DNA from: Bacteroides cellulosilyticus
GTDB lineage: Bacteria; Bacteroidota; Bacteroidia; Bacteroidales; Bacteroidaceae
Direction: 5' to 3'
Assembly: GCF_020091405.1 (NCBI RefSeq)
Contig: NZ_CP081903.1
Coordinates: 930,001 to 994,000 of the forward strand
DNA length: 64,000 bases
Under the pieces are notes generated by a model. That model worked only from the letters and a program-made list of their open reading frames with translations. It ran no database searches and had not been told where the DNA came from. The position numbers and the translations under genes are program-made. This document shows, piece after piece, positions 26,440 to 34,914 of this stretch. Every line of letters starts with the position of its first letter. The stretch's first letter is position 1.

Positions 26440-28254
26440 TTATTCTTCGTACATCTTATCTATCACTTCCTTGTAATTCTTTGCAACTACAGGACGCTTC
26501 AACTTCAAAGTATTAGTCAGTTCACCACGTTCCATACTGAAAGGTTCGGGTAAAAGTGTGAAACGTTTCACTTGCTCATAGTGGGCAAACTGCTGTTGCA
26601 AGGTATCTATGCGGGCACGGAACAAACCGAGAATCTTAGGATGTTGCAGCAGTTCTTCCATATTCTTATATTCAATGCCTTTTTCCTTGGCATAATCTTT
26701 CACAAAACCATAGACCGGTACAATAAGGGCAGACACAAATTTACGCTGGTCGGCGATAATGGCAATCTGATCGATGTAACGATCAATAGCCAGTTTCGTC
26801 TCCAAAGCTTGCGGGCTGACATATTTACCATTGGAAGTCTTGAACAAGTCCTTGATACGCTCAGTCAGATAAAGTTGGTCACCCTTCAGATAGCCGGCAT
26901 CACCGGTATGGAACCAACCGTCTTTATCAATAGCAGCGGCAGTAGCTTCCGCTTTCTTATAATAGCCTTTCGTGATAGTCTTTCCACGCAGAAGTATTTC
27001 ATTCTCGTCACCGATCTTCACTTCTACATCAGGCATCACGGTGCCTACGGAACCAATTTCGTAACCTTGGTTAAGGAAACAAGAAACGGTAGCAGTCGAT
27101 TCGGTCAGACCATAGCCAACCAACATATTGATACCTACCGAATGAACAAATTCACAGATTTCATCAGGTACGGCAGCTCCAGCAGTAGGGAAGAAATTAC
27201 CGTTCTCAATACCAATCGTCTTTTTCAGTAAAGCATAAACCGTCTTTTCGTAGAATTTATATTTCAGATGAAGCATCAACGGCGGAGTTTTACCTTTACG
27301 CAGATAATCGATGTTGTGTATCTTACCCACCTTGATGGCATCCAGCATCATAGCTTTCTTCAACCCTGTTTCCTGAGCAATCTTCTCCTGCACACCGGCA
27401 TACACTTTTTCCCAGAAACGGGGAACACTGCACATCAATGTCGGACGGATTTCTTTAATGGTAGTCTGGATATCCACCGGACGCAGGTTGATACAAATCT
27501 GCACACCTTTGTGCACACAAAGATACGTCCATGCTTTCTCGAAGACATGTGTCAGAGGAAGGAAGTTCATGGAAATATCCTGATCGGTCATGTCTACCAG
27601 ACGGATATCATGGATACGGAAAGCCTCCATATAGTTAGAATGATGCAACATTACCCCCTTCGGTTCGCCAGTTGTACCGGATGTATAAAGAATGTTGGCA
27701 AGGTCATCATCCGATGCACGGGAAGTACGCTCTTCCACTATATCGTTGTTCGGCAAACCTTTTCCTGTTTCCAGGAATTCATCGAAATAGATGGAAGTCA
27801 TGTCACGAGGGTCGCGTACTACAGCACGGTCGAAAATGATCAATTGCTGTAACGATTGGCAAAAGCCAAAGACACTGAAAGCCGCATCATACTGGAATTG
27901 CTCGCCTACAAATATATAACGTATCTGAGCATCATTGATAATGTACTGCGCCTGTGCCGGCGAACTGGTAGCATACAGAGGTATGGTCACCGCACGGTTA
28001 GCAAATGCCCCGAAATCTATATAAAGGCATTCGGGCTTGTTCTGAGAAAAGATTCCTATGTTTTCTTCTTCCTGCACTCCTAACTCTACGAGTGCATTCG
28101 CAACTTGTCGAACTGTTTGTGAGAATTGATTCCAAGTGATGGGGATCCACTGCGACGTTTCGTAATCCCTGTATTTCAGAGCCACCTTGTCGCCATACTT
28201 CTCTGCCCGCCGATGTACGAGGACAGATAAATGATGATAAGTCATATTATTCAT
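26440..28254 (-). CDS. Long-chain acyl-CoA synthetase (AMP-forming)
   Basis: 604 residues from the ATG at 28254 (an in-frame ATG at 28290 precedes the -7 box; 28245 is also possible). It activates fatty acids to acyl-CoA through an acyl-adenylate. The AMP-binding loop YTSGTTGEPKGVMLHHS is near residue 190, the adenylate motif GYGLTESTATVS near 385, and HTGDAGYLKGDQLYLTERIKD near 455 leads into the C-terminal domain. No signal peptide; cytosolic or membrane-peripheral. Bacteroides lacks full beta-oxidation in most descriptions, so the likely use is recycling of exogenous fatty acids into lipids. Single gene with its own terminator. Confidence 0.92.
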   Translation of the reverse strand: MNNMTYHHLSVLVHRRAEKYGDKVALKYRDYETSQWIPITWNQFSQTVRQVANALVELGVQEEENIGIFSQNKPECLYIDFGAFANRAVTIPLYATSSPAQAQYIINDAQIRYIFVGEQFQYDAAFSVFGFCQSLQQLIIFDRAVVRDPRDMTSIYFDEFLETGKGLPNNDIVEERTSRASDDDLANILYTSGTTGEPKGVMLHHSNYMEAFRIHDIRLVDMTDQDISMNFLPLTHVFEKAWTYLCVHKGVQICINLRPVDIQTTIKEIRPTLMCSVPRFWEKVYAGVQEKIAQETGLKKAMMLDAIKVGKIHNIDYLRKGKTPPLMLHLKYKFYEKTVYALLKKTIGIENGNFFPTAGAAVPDEICEFVHSVGINMLVGYGLTESTATVSCFLNQGYEIGSVGTVMPDVEVKIGDENEILLRGKTITKGYYKKAEATAAAIDKDGWFHTGDAGYLKGDQLYLTERIKDLFKTSNGKYVSPQALETKLAIDRYIDQIAIIADQRKFVSALIVPVYGFVKDYAKEKGIEYKNMEELLQHPKILGLFRARIDTLQQQFAHYEQVKRFTLLPEPFSMERGELTNTLKLKRPVVAKNYKEVIDKMYEE

Positions 28255-28272
28255 ATATTGGTAAATTCGGCA

Positions 28273-28280
28273 CAAAGGTA
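28273..28280 (-). promoter_or_regulatory. -7 box of the acyl-CoA synthetase
   Basis: TACCTTTG on the minus strand, 18 bases before the start codon chosen at 28254. Confidence 0.55.
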
Positions 28281-28421
28281 GTGGTTTCATTTGAAACTAT
28301 TTCTATATTGAGAATTAAATATTTAGTATATACTTCCGCAATATTAGTACTATCCGACTCTAAAAAAGAGTGGTTACCCTACATTTTTGTTCGTTTTTCC
28401 AAAGAAATACAAATATATGTA

Positions 28422-28429
28422 TATATTTG
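28422..28429 (+). promoter_or_regulatory. -7 box of the first beta-barrel gene
   Basis: TATATTTG, 43 bases before the ATG at 28473. Confidence 0.55.
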
Positions 28430-28472
28430 CACCCGATAGTTTTTTAAATATCAACGCAATTACTTAACTAAC

Positions 28473-29096
28473 ATGAAAAAGATTTTAGCATTAGTCGCCA
28501 TATTGGCGATAGGTTTAGGGAGTATCAACGCACAAGATAACCTCAGATGGGGTGTCACGGCAGGTATGAATGTAAGCAGCCTCAACGTAACCGGATTGGA
28601 CAGTCGCGTAGGTTTCCATGCAGGCGTTAAGGCTGAATTGGGACTGCCTCAGTTTACGGAAGGTCTTTATATGGATTTCGGAGCGCTGCTTTCGCTAAAA
28701 GGCGCCAAAGTTGAAGCAGGCAGTATGGCCAGTTTCAAGATCAACCCGTACTATTTGGAGATTCCGGTACACATTGGCTATAAATATGCTGTAAATGATA
28801 ATTTCTCCTTGTTTGCCAATGCAGGTCCTTACATTGCAATCGGTCTGTTCGGTAAAGCGAAAATGACAGCTGACGGCAGTTTGGTAGATGGAGGTTCCAA
28901 GGTTTCCGAATCAGAGAACGTGTTTGGCGATGACGGATTCAAACGTTTTGACCTTGGATTGGGACTGAAAGCAGGTATAGAAATCAGTAAGAAGTATCAG
29001 TTCTCCATCGGCTACGACTTCGGATTTATTGAAGCTGAGGAATTGATGGGCTGCAAGAATAGAAACCTGATGATTTCCTTAGGACTCATGTTCTAA
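28473..29096 (+). CDS. Small outer-membrane beta-barrel (porin family) protein, copy 1
   Basis: 207 residues. Signal peptide ending GSINAQ (about 1-21), then alternating amphipathic strands (WGVTAGMNVSSLN, VGFHAGVKAELGLP, YLEIPVHIGYKYAV, FSLFANAGPYIAIGLFG) and a C-terminal strand ending in Phe (LMISLGLMF), as in eight-stranded OMP_b-brl_2 proteins. Location is the outer membrane; no function is known. The next gene is a tandem paralogue with the same strand order, and each is followed by its own hairpin with a similar sequence, so the pair arose by duplication. Confidence 0.85.
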   Translation: MKKILALVAILAIGLGSINAQDNLRWGVTAGMNVSSLNVTGLDSRVGFHAGVKAELGLPQFTEGLYMDFGALLSLKGAKVEAGSMASFKINPYYLEIPVHIGYKYAVNDNFSLFANAGPYIAIGLFGKAKMTADGSLVDGGSKVSESENVFGDDGFKRFDLGLGLKAGIEISKKYQFSIGYDFGFIEAEELMGCKNRNLMISLGLMF

Positions 29097-29115
29097 CGAT
29101 ATCAGGAATAAGAAA

Positions 29116-29140
29116 AAGGCGTCATCCAACGCCTTCTTCC
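29116..29140 (+). terminator. Hairpin after beta-barrel copy 1
   Basis: AAGGCGT and ACGCCTT (29116-29122, 29129-29135) around a six-base loop, then CTTCC. The core GGCGTCAT is shared with the hairpin after copy 2. Confidence 0.55.
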
Positions 29141-29196
29141 AACATACTTGATCCTTATATTTACAATTACATAAACCAATTTAAAGACTTAATTAC

Positions 29197-29802
29197 ATGA
29201 AAAAGATTTTAGTAATATTCGCATTATTGGCAATAAGTTTCACGAGTATAAATGCACAAGAGAACCTCAAATGGGGGGCAACGCTCGGTATGAACTCCAG
29301 TAATTTTTCCGGAGATGCATTCAGTAGCAAAGTAGGATTCCACGCCGGAGTCAAGGCTGAAGTGGGATTGCCACAAATTGCCGAAGGAGTATATTTGGAT
29401 TTAGGTGCCCTACTGTCACTAAAAGGTGCCAAGGTTAATCTTGGTTCCTACGATATCAAGTATAATCCTTGCTATTTAGAAATTCCCGTACACATGGGTT
29501 ATAAATATACAGTGAATGAGAATTTCGCCGTTTTCGGCAATGCAGGTCCTTATGTTGCTATCGGTCTCTTTGGTAAGGTTAAGATAGATGGAGCTGAATC
29601 GTCGGATGCATCTGATAATGTTTTCGATGAAGATGGTGGTGGCATGAAACGTTTTGATCTCGGTCTCGGGTTGAAATTCGGTGTAGAATTCTGCAAAAAG
29701 TTTCAAGTTGCTTTCGGGTATGACTGGGGGTTAATAGATAACGCCGATCACATAGATAACAAGAACCGTAACATGATGATCTCTCTGAGCTATATGTTCT
29801 AA
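29197..29802 (+). CDS. Small outer-membrane beta-barrel protein, copy 2
   Basis: 201 residues, same architecture as the preceding gene: signal peptide ending TSINAQ, WGATLGMNSSNFSGD, VGFHAGVKAEVGLPQIAEG, YLEIPVHMGYKYTVNENF, NAGPYVAIGLFGKV, and a last strand MMISLSYMF. Identity to copy 1 looks well above half, with the loops more different (an acidic loop DASDNVFDEDGG here). It starts 100 bases after copy 1 without a convincing -7 box, so read-through from the first promoter is likely. Function unknown. Confidence 0.85.
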   Translation: MKKILVIFALLAISFTSINAQENLKWGATLGMNSSNFSGDAFSSKVGFHAGVKAEVGLPQIAEGVYLDLGALLSLKGAKVNLGSYDIKYNPCYLEIPVHMGYKYTVNENFAVFGNAGPYVAIGLFGKVKIDGAESSDASDNVFDEDGGGMKRFDLGLGLKFGVEFCKKFQVAFGYDWGLIDNADHIDNKNRNMMISLSYMF

Positions 29803-29810
29803 AAACATAA

Positions 29811-29854
29811 AGTAATCAGCAAAGGGCGTCATTGAACGCCCTTTGCTGATTACT
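29811..29854 (+). terminator. Long hairpin after beta-barrel copy 2
   Basis: A perfect 19-base inverted repeat (AGTAATCAGCAAAGGGCGT and its inverse) around a six-base loop, 8 bases behind the stop. Confidence 0.75.
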
Positions 29855-29953
29855 CTTTCACCTTGCACACACTACCCTTTCCTTATTCACCGGCATCAAC
29901 GGATGGAATGGCATTTTTATCCTGCCGATTAAGCATATTTCAGTATTTATCCG

Positions 29954-29961
29954 TAAGTTTG
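29954..29961 (+). promoter_or_regulatory. -7 box of the M20 deacylase gene
   Basis: TAAGTTTG, matching TAnnTTTG, 27 bases before the ATG at 29989. Confidence 0.5.
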
Positions 29962-29988
29962 CATCCCAATAATTTAACTGATTGAGAT

Positions 29989-31065
29989 ATGACTTACGAT
30001 ATACCCACAATGGTTTCTGAAGCAACCGGAGTTCTTAAGTCTCTGATTGCTATCCCTTCTCTTAGCCGCGATGAAGAAAAAGCAGCTGATTATCTACAGA
30101 ATTATATAGAGTTGCAAGGCATGGCAACCGGACGAAAAGGCAATAACGTATGGTGTCTTAGTCCGATGTTCGACTTAAATAAGCCTACCTTGTTGCTGAA
30201 CTCACACATTGATACCGTGAAAGCTGTGAACGGCTGGCGGAAAGATCCGTTTACACCTACCATGGAAAGTAACGGGAAATTATATGGATTAGGTAGTAAT
30301 GATGCCGGAGCAAGTGTCGTCAGTCTGTTGCAAGTCTTTCTGCATCTTTGCCGTACCACACAGAAGTATAATCTCATCTATCTCGCTTCCTGCGAAGAAG
30401 AAGTTTCCGGGAAAGGGGGCATCGAATGCGTATTGCCTGAACTTCCTCCGATCCATTTTGCTATTGTAGGTGAACCTACCGAAATGCAACCTGCCATTGC
30501 GGAAAAGGGATTAATGGTACTGGACGTGACCGCTTACGGGAAAGCCGGACATGCCGCACGAAATGAAGGAGACAATGCCATATATAAAGTATTGGAAGAT
30601 ATCGCCTGGTTCCGCGACCATCATTTTGAAAAGGTATCTCCACTATTAGGTCCTGTAAAGATGAGTGTAACGCAGATCAATGCAGGCACGCAACACAATG
30701 TAATCCCAGACCGTTGTACCTTTGTGGTAGACATCCGCAGCAACGAGTGTTACAGCAATCAGGAACTATTTGCAGAAATACAAAAACACATTACCTGCGA
30801 GGCCAAAGCACGTTCGTTCCGTTTAAGTTCTTCTCATGTGGAAGAGCAGCACCCGATAGTGCAACGTGCCGTTGCCATGGGACGTGTACCTTTCGGCTCC
30901 CCTACCCTTTCCGACCAGGCTCTGATGTCATTCCCTTCTTTGAAAATGGGACCGGGAAAGAGCAGCCGTTCCCATACGGCAGATGAGTTCATTTTCATTC
31001 AGGAGATAGAAGAGGCGATAGAACTGTATCTGAAATTGTTGGACGGGGCAGTTATCCATGTCTGA
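29989..31065 (+). CDS. argE: M20 family deacylase, probably the arginine-pathway N-acyl-ornithine deacylase
   Basis: 358 residues, cytosolic. All expected metal and catalytic residues of M20 enzymes are present: His and Asp in NSHIDT (about 71-76), the bridging Asp in GLGSNDAG (near 104), the Glu pair in SCEEEVSG (near 135), a metal Glu/Asp in VGEPTEM and the C-terminal His in SHTADEF. The dimer-lid His (GKAGHAAR) is also there. In Bacteroides the arginine pathway is known to use N-succinyl-ornithine, so the likely reaction is removal of that acyl group to give ornithine. Other M20 roles such as DapE are possible. No other arg genes are nearby. Confidence 0.75.
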   Translation: MTYDIPTMVSEATGVLKSLIAIPSLSRDEEKAADYLQNYIELQGMATGRKGNNVWCLSPMFDLNKPTLLLNSHIDTVKAVNGWRKDPFTPTMESNGKLYGLGSNDAGASVVSLLQVFLHLCRTTQKYNLIYLASCEEEVSGKGGIECVLPELPPIHFAIVGEPTEMQPAIAEKGLMVLDVTAYGKAGHAARNEGDNAIYKVLEDIAWFRDHHFEKVSPLLGPVKMSVTQINAGTQHNVIPDRCTFVVDIRSNECYSNQELFAEIQKHITCEAKARSFRLSSSHVEEQHPIVQRAVAMGRVPFGSPTLSDQALMSFPSLKMGPGKSSRSHTADEFIFIQEIEEAIELYLKLLDGAVIHV

Positions 31066-31100
31066 CTCAAAACAAATCAACTATTCAATTATCACACAAA

Positions 31101-32807
31101 ATGAGATATGCCCTTTCATGTTTACTGAGTATCAGCATACTATTTATATGCATAACAGCTGAAGCAAAAGCTGACGCTACTTCTGATTCAATATACACTC
31201 TCAAACACGTTTTGAAAGTACATATTGCCACACCAGACAGTGCTCTCAGTTTACTAAATACAATGGAGGCAAAGAAACTTGAAAAGCTTTGCCTGATAAA
31301 TGCGCAACGAGGAATAGTCTACGCCGGCAAAGGGCAACAACGAATGGCTTTGAATTATGCCCTGAAAGCCTATCAAGACACTATACTCCGACACGAATAT
31401 ATCTATTACTTACAGACAATGTCATGTATTGTCAACGCATATAAACTTCTGGAAAATCATAAACTAAGCATCCGTTATCTGACAGAAGGCATCAAGGCCG
31501 CCCGAGAAATGGGACATAAGCAGACAGAAGCTAATTTCCTGTTCACTATGGGAGAAAACTATTATGCTTTAAACCAAAAGCAAGAAGCGTATGACTATTT
31601 CATACAAGCCATTAATTTATTGGAGAATGAAGAATCATTCCGCATGAAGCCCTATCTTTCTTATTTTTACGGAGAGTTAACCAGTTACCTGTCCAAAGAG
31701 GGGAAATATAAAGAAGCAATTGCTATCTGCAATAAACGTGAAGAATTAATCAACCTGATGAAAAAGCAAGATGGCATTCCATTGGGATATATAAACCAGC
31801 AATCGGCCTATTTATATATCAAGCAAGCCTATCTCTATGCCAAATCAGAAGAAACAGAAAAAGCTTTAGACTATTTTTCCCGATTCTCCGCCACCAACTA
31901 TTCAAAAAAGAAGGATATGCAAAGATACGTCCTGGTATATCAATTGGCCATGAAACAATATGGGCAGGTATTGGATTACTACGAAAAAAAAGAGCCGATC
32001 AATCAAACAACAGATACGATAAACAACGATTTCATCGAGGTATTAGTGAATTTATCAGAGGCCTGCCAAGGTTTGAGCAATTATCGGGAAGCCCTCCAAT
32101 ATCAGAAAAGGATACAGGTTATAGAAGACAGTTTGAATGTTCGTGACAAAAAAGAAACTGCTCTGGAATTGGCTACTATCTACAAACTGCAAGAGAAGGA
32201 ATGGAACATTCGTCAAAAGGATGAGCAACTCCATAATTCTTTTATAGTTCAGGTTTTGTTAGGTTGCGCATTCGTTTTAGCTCTCATATCACTATGGCTG
32301 GCCATACGCCACATGAACATCATAAGAAAAAAGAATATACTCATGGCAAATAAGCTGGACAGTTTGATGTCTTATGAAAGAGAGATAGACAGACTACACA
32401 GGCAGATAGCTGTAATAGAAGAATCCGATCAGGAAAATTCTCTCAACAAAAGCTTATTTAAAAAGATGGAACGCCTTATCAAAGACGAGAAACTTTATCT
32501 GATACCTGAGCTTTCAAGGCAAGATATGCTGGAGCGACTCTCCATAGATAAAAACCGATTCGGACAAATGTTACAAGAAAATACAAATATGACTTTCTCG
32601 CAATATCTCACAGAAATACGTTTGAAACATGCATTAACAGAATTAAAGATTCACCCGAACTATACCATACAAGCCATTTCCGAAGAATCCGGCTTTGCCA
32701 ATACCCGCAATTTTCAGCGTTTATTTAAAGCTGCATTTGACATGACACCTTCCGATTACAAGAAGATAGTACAGGAAAAACAGCACAGAGAGCCCCCTAT
32801 GGACTAA
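31101..32807 (+). CDS. TPR-sensor membrane regulator with AraC-type DNA-binding end
   Basis: 568 residues: signal peptide or N-terminal anchor (about 1-23), TPR-like helices to about 350, one membrane helix near 380-403 (VLLGCAFVLALISLWLAI), a short coiled linker, and an AraC-family helix-turn-helix pair at about 465-560 (TEIRLKHALTEL, IQAISEESGFANTRNFQRLFKAAFDMTPSDYKK). There is no kinase or receiver, so it is a one-protein membrane-spanning regulator: periplasmic TPR part, cytoplasmic DNA-binding part. Such proteins are common in Bacteroides; the signal and targets are unknown. It begins 35 bases after argE and may be cotranscribed. Confidence 0.85.
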   Translation: MRYALSCLLSISILFICITAEAKADATSDSIYTLKHVLKVHIATPDSALSLLNTMEAKKLEKLCLINAQRGIVYAGKGQQRMALNYALKAYQDTILRHEYIYYLQTMSCIVNAYKLLENHKLSIRYLTEGIKAAREMGHKQTEANFLFTMGENYYALNQKQEAYDYFIQAINLLENEESFRMKPYLSYFYGELTSYLSKEGKYKEAIAICNKREELINLMKKQDGIPLGYINQQSAYLYIKQAYLYAKSEETEKALDYFSRFSATNYSKKKDMQRYVLVYQLAMKQYGQVLDYYEKKEPINQTTDTINNDFIEVLVNLSEACQGLSNYREALQYQKRIQVIEDSLNVRDKKETALELATIYKLQEKEWNIRQKDEQLHNSFIVQVLLGCAFVLALISLWLAIRHMNIIRKKNILMANKLDSLMSYEREIDRLHRQIAVIEESDQENSLNKSLFKKMERLIKDEKLYLIPELSRQDMLERLSIDKNRFGQMLQENTNMTFSQYLTEIRLKHALTELKIHPNYTIQAISEESGFANTRNFQRLFKAAFDMTPSDYKKIVQEKQHREPPMD

Positions 32808-32810
32808 TGG

Positions 32811-32850
32811 GGTTACACCACAACATCATAATAGTGTAACCCTCATTTTC
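32811..32850. terminator. Terminator between convergent genes
   Basis: GGGTTACAC (32811-32819) pairs with GTGTAACCC (32835-32843) and is followed by TCATTTT. It lies between the regulator gene and the convergent lipoprotein gene and could serve both. Confidence 0.65.
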
Positions 32851-32876
32851 AAAACCTTCAACTCAAATGCTATCTG

Positions 32877-33791
32877 TTATTCCTTCTCCATATAAGTGCG
32901 TTTCACCACCCACTTACCATCACTTTTATAACATTGCACTACCATCATCGTACTTCCCTTTTCAAAGTTGAAAGAGACCCATTCTCCTTCAGTTTCTGTC
33001 AGGAAAGCGTTCAATGCATCTAAAGCGGCCTTGTCACTACCATTCAGGCAAGCCTCGGCATACTTATTGTTTTTCTCGGTGTCATCACTCCAATTTATTT
33101 CCAGGGTTTCGCCATATACTTTCTTAATATCTTTATAATATTGGCGCATAATGGTGAAAGGTACTTGGGTTTCAAATAAATTCACTTCCTGCACCTTATA
33201 CAGCTTATCACTCTTGAAGGTATAACCGACAGTCGTCTCTTTTCCTCCCGTCAGCGAAGAGCCGAACTCACTTTTCAATACGGCCGCATACAATTCGGCA
33301 TCCCCTTTCTGTTTCTCCAACACACCGCCACAGTTCCGCTGAGTCTCTTCAAGATTATCACCCCAGAAGGAATTGCGTACATCACAAGCTACTACCTGCA
33401 ATTCTTTCTGTATAACGTCGTCCCTATAAATCTTACCTTCCGCATCAGGATAGTTGAACTGATAGCGCACCTTGAAACTAACCGTGTATGTACCTGCTTC
33501 GCTGAAGGCATACGTATAGCTACAAACATTATTTTCCGCTTCTACGGGCAGATCGGCTATGCCACCCAAATTGAAAGAATACTCCGTTTTCGACACGTCT
33601 GAACTGACTGATGCCGGCAAAGCAAAACTCATCTTCACAGGCTGGCCTACTCCTACTCGCGTACGATCAAACGTAATGTTTCCGGAAAGTTGCGGAACAT
33701 TAGCAACCGGAGTATCATCCGAAGAACAAGCTCCCAATAAAAACACAGTAAGCAGGCATAAAGACAGCCCAAAAATTCTTTTCATCTTCAT
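32877..33791 (-). CDS. Lipoprotein with an immunoglobulin-like (PKD-like) domain, function unknown
   Basis: 304 residues. Signal with lipobox LLGAC followed by SSDD, a typical surface-export start in Bacteroides. Residues about 35-140 look like an immunoglobulin/PKD-like sandwich (FDRTRVGVGQPVKMSFALP, YTYAFSEAGTYTVSFKVRY). The rest is mixed and ends with aromatic strands (WVSFNFEKGSTMMVVQCYKSDGKWVVKRTY). I do not recognise the C-terminal domain. Own -7 box at 33821; no PUL genes directly beside it. An ATG two codons later could also be the start. Confidence 0.75.
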   Translation of the reverse strand: MKMKRIFGLSLCLLTVFLLGACSSDDTPVANVPQLSGNITFDRTRVGVGQPVKMSFALPASVSSDVSKTEYSFNLGGIADLPVEAENNVCSYTYAFSEAGTYTVSFKVRYQFNYPDAEGKIYRDDVIQKELQVVACDVRNSFWGDNLEETQRNCGGVLEKQKGDAELYAAVLKSEFGSSLTGGKETTVGYTFKSDKLYKVQEVNLFETQVPFTIMRQYYKDIKKVYGETLEINWSDDTEKNNKYAEACLNGSDKAALDALNAFLTETEGEWVSFNFEKGSTMMVVQCYKSDGKWVVKRTYMEKE

Positions 33792-33820
33792 TTTCTTTTT
33801 ATGTTTAAAATTATAGCGAG

Positions 33821-33828
33821 CAAAGTTA
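33821..33828 (-). promoter_or_regulatory. -7 box of the lipoprotein gene
   Basis: TAACTTTG on the minus strand, 29 bases before the start at 33791. Confidence 0.55.
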
Positions 33829-33872
33829 AGCCATAAACATTATTTATTAGATAGAAAAGAGAAATGACAGGC

Positions 33873-33960
33873 GACAAATAGTCCATATAGATGCGACAAG
33901 ATGCTAAATACAAGCAGACAAACCATTCCGGATGTACAGTCTATATATCAATACCACCGT
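33873..33960. repeat. 22-bp-period array, GCGACAA type
   Basis: Units begin at 33873, 33895, 33917 and 33939, each 22 bases. The first three open with GCGACAA, GCGACAA and CAGACAA; the fourth opens CAGTCTA. The fit is weaker than in the other arrays. It lies directly upstream of the lipoprotein promoter. Confidence 0.5.
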
Positions 33961-34195
33961 CATATAGACGCCCAAAGAACAGGATAAAAGAAAAGCGTTC
34001 AGTCTTTCTAAATACGGATGATTGAACGTATAGGCCGGAAGTTTAGAATGATCCGTTATTTATCCGCATCACATACACACTTTTCTCGCATAGCATAAAA
34101 ATGTATCCTGCTATAACTGCAACGGTGACGATATATTCGTCCTGCCAATCACACAGTGTAAGAAAACCGAAAAATCTGCTATTTCTCCTTTCACA

Positions 34196-34265
34196 GGAAG
34201 TTAAGAGTTTGTCGACAGGAAGTTAACTTCTTGTCAACAAACTCCTAATTTCTTGTCGACAAGAA
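34196..34265. repeat. 22-bp-period array, GTTAAC/GTCGAC type, copy 2
   Basis: Three full units at 34196, 34218 and 34240, plus part of a fourth. Cores GGAAGTTAACTTC and TTGTCGACA are the same as in the array at 2885, 31 kb away, including the variant unit that opens AACTC and ends TCTTGTCGACA. Confidence 0.85.
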
Positions 34266-34392
34266 ACTGACACTTTGTAGCGCATTGATAATCAGCGATA
34301 AATCCCCTTGTACGAAAAAGGATATTCGTACACATATATTACTTGCTTTTCACATACCTCTTATATATTCCGTTTGAATCGGGCGTGCCTCA

Positions 34393-34471
34393 AACAAGCA
34401 ATGTCATGATGCAAAACAAGCAATGTCGTAATACGGAATATTGCTAGTTTTGCATCATGACATTGCTTGTT
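34393..34471. repeat. 25-bp perfect inverted repeat with an extra direct half copy at 22 bp
   Basis: AACAAGCAATGTCATGATGC starts the left arm at 34393 and its exact inverse ends at 34471 (25 bases each). A partial direct copy AACAAGCAATGTC starts 22 bases after the left arm (34415). No gene spans it and no T-run follows. Confidence 0.75.
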
Positions 34472-34530
34472 ATAATTATACTCAATACATCAAGTGTTCT
34501 TTTCTTCCTGCAGCCTTTCAGTTTTTTCCC

Positions 34531-34623
34531 GAACTTCCTGTTCATCGGCATTCCAGCTGAAACTTCCAGGATTATAGTTGTTTCAGGCATATTTCAGCCG
34601 GAATGCCGATGAACAGGAAGTTC
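34531..34623. repeat. 32-bp inverted repeat forming a long hairpin
   Basis: Arms 34531-34562 and 34592-34623 pair over 24 perfect bases, one mismatch and seven more. The stem includes CTTCCTGTTCATCGGCATTC. The loop contains GTTTCAG, which could pair alternatively with CTGAAAC of the left arm. Weaker pairing extends outward (CTTTCAG with CTGAAAG). It lies in a gene-free region and is not followed by a T-run. Confidence 0.75.
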
Positions 34624-34701
34624 GAGAAGATCTGAAAGAACGGGAAGAGCATTTTCTCTGAAATAGTGGGTGTAGGATATTCCATAAAAAGCATCCTTCC
34701 T

Positions 34702-34733
34702 TTTGGTTATTCCCTACAATTCATTTATCTTTG
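34702..34733 (+). promoter_or_regulatory. Promoter with -33 and -7 elements
   Basis: TTTG (34702-34705) and TATCTTTG (34726-34733) are 20 bases apart, the best two-part promoter in the window. Transcription would begin near 34740, just before the structured stretch. Confidence 0.7.
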
Positions 34734-34766
34734 CATAAGCCGAAGAGAAATGCGGCATGTTGAAGC

Positions 34767-34914
34767 TATTTTTGATAACGAAAAAACTGGTAATTTTATT
34801 TAAGTCAAAAAACAGAACTTCAATAAAGATGTTTCACGCAGACCAAAAAGGGTCGGGCGTGCAAGCATGTTTATGAGTTCTGTGGGTATACCAGTGCCTT
34901 TCGTTACATAAATA
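34767..34914 (+). ncRNA. Deeply nested stem-loop: structured leader or independent RNA
   Basis: Five helices stack on one axis: TATTT 34767-34771 with AAATA 34910-34914, AACGAAA with TTTCGTT, ACTGGT with ACCAGT (34886 region partner 34786-34791), ACAGAACT 34812-34819 with AGTTCTGT 34876-34883, ATAAAGATG-type pairing 34823-34831 with 34866-34874, CACGC with GCGTG, and a GACC-GGGTC tip at 34841-34854. It begins about 30 bases after the predicted start of transcription. The outermost helix covers the ATG at 34914. It could be a leader that controls translation of the next gene, or a stand-alone RNA of 6S-like rod shape. No T-run terminator follows at once. Confidence 0.55.

Noticed and set aside
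34767..34914. Retron msr-msd RNA
   Set aside because: No reverse transcriptase gene in the neighbourhood; only the shape of the RNA is reminiscent.
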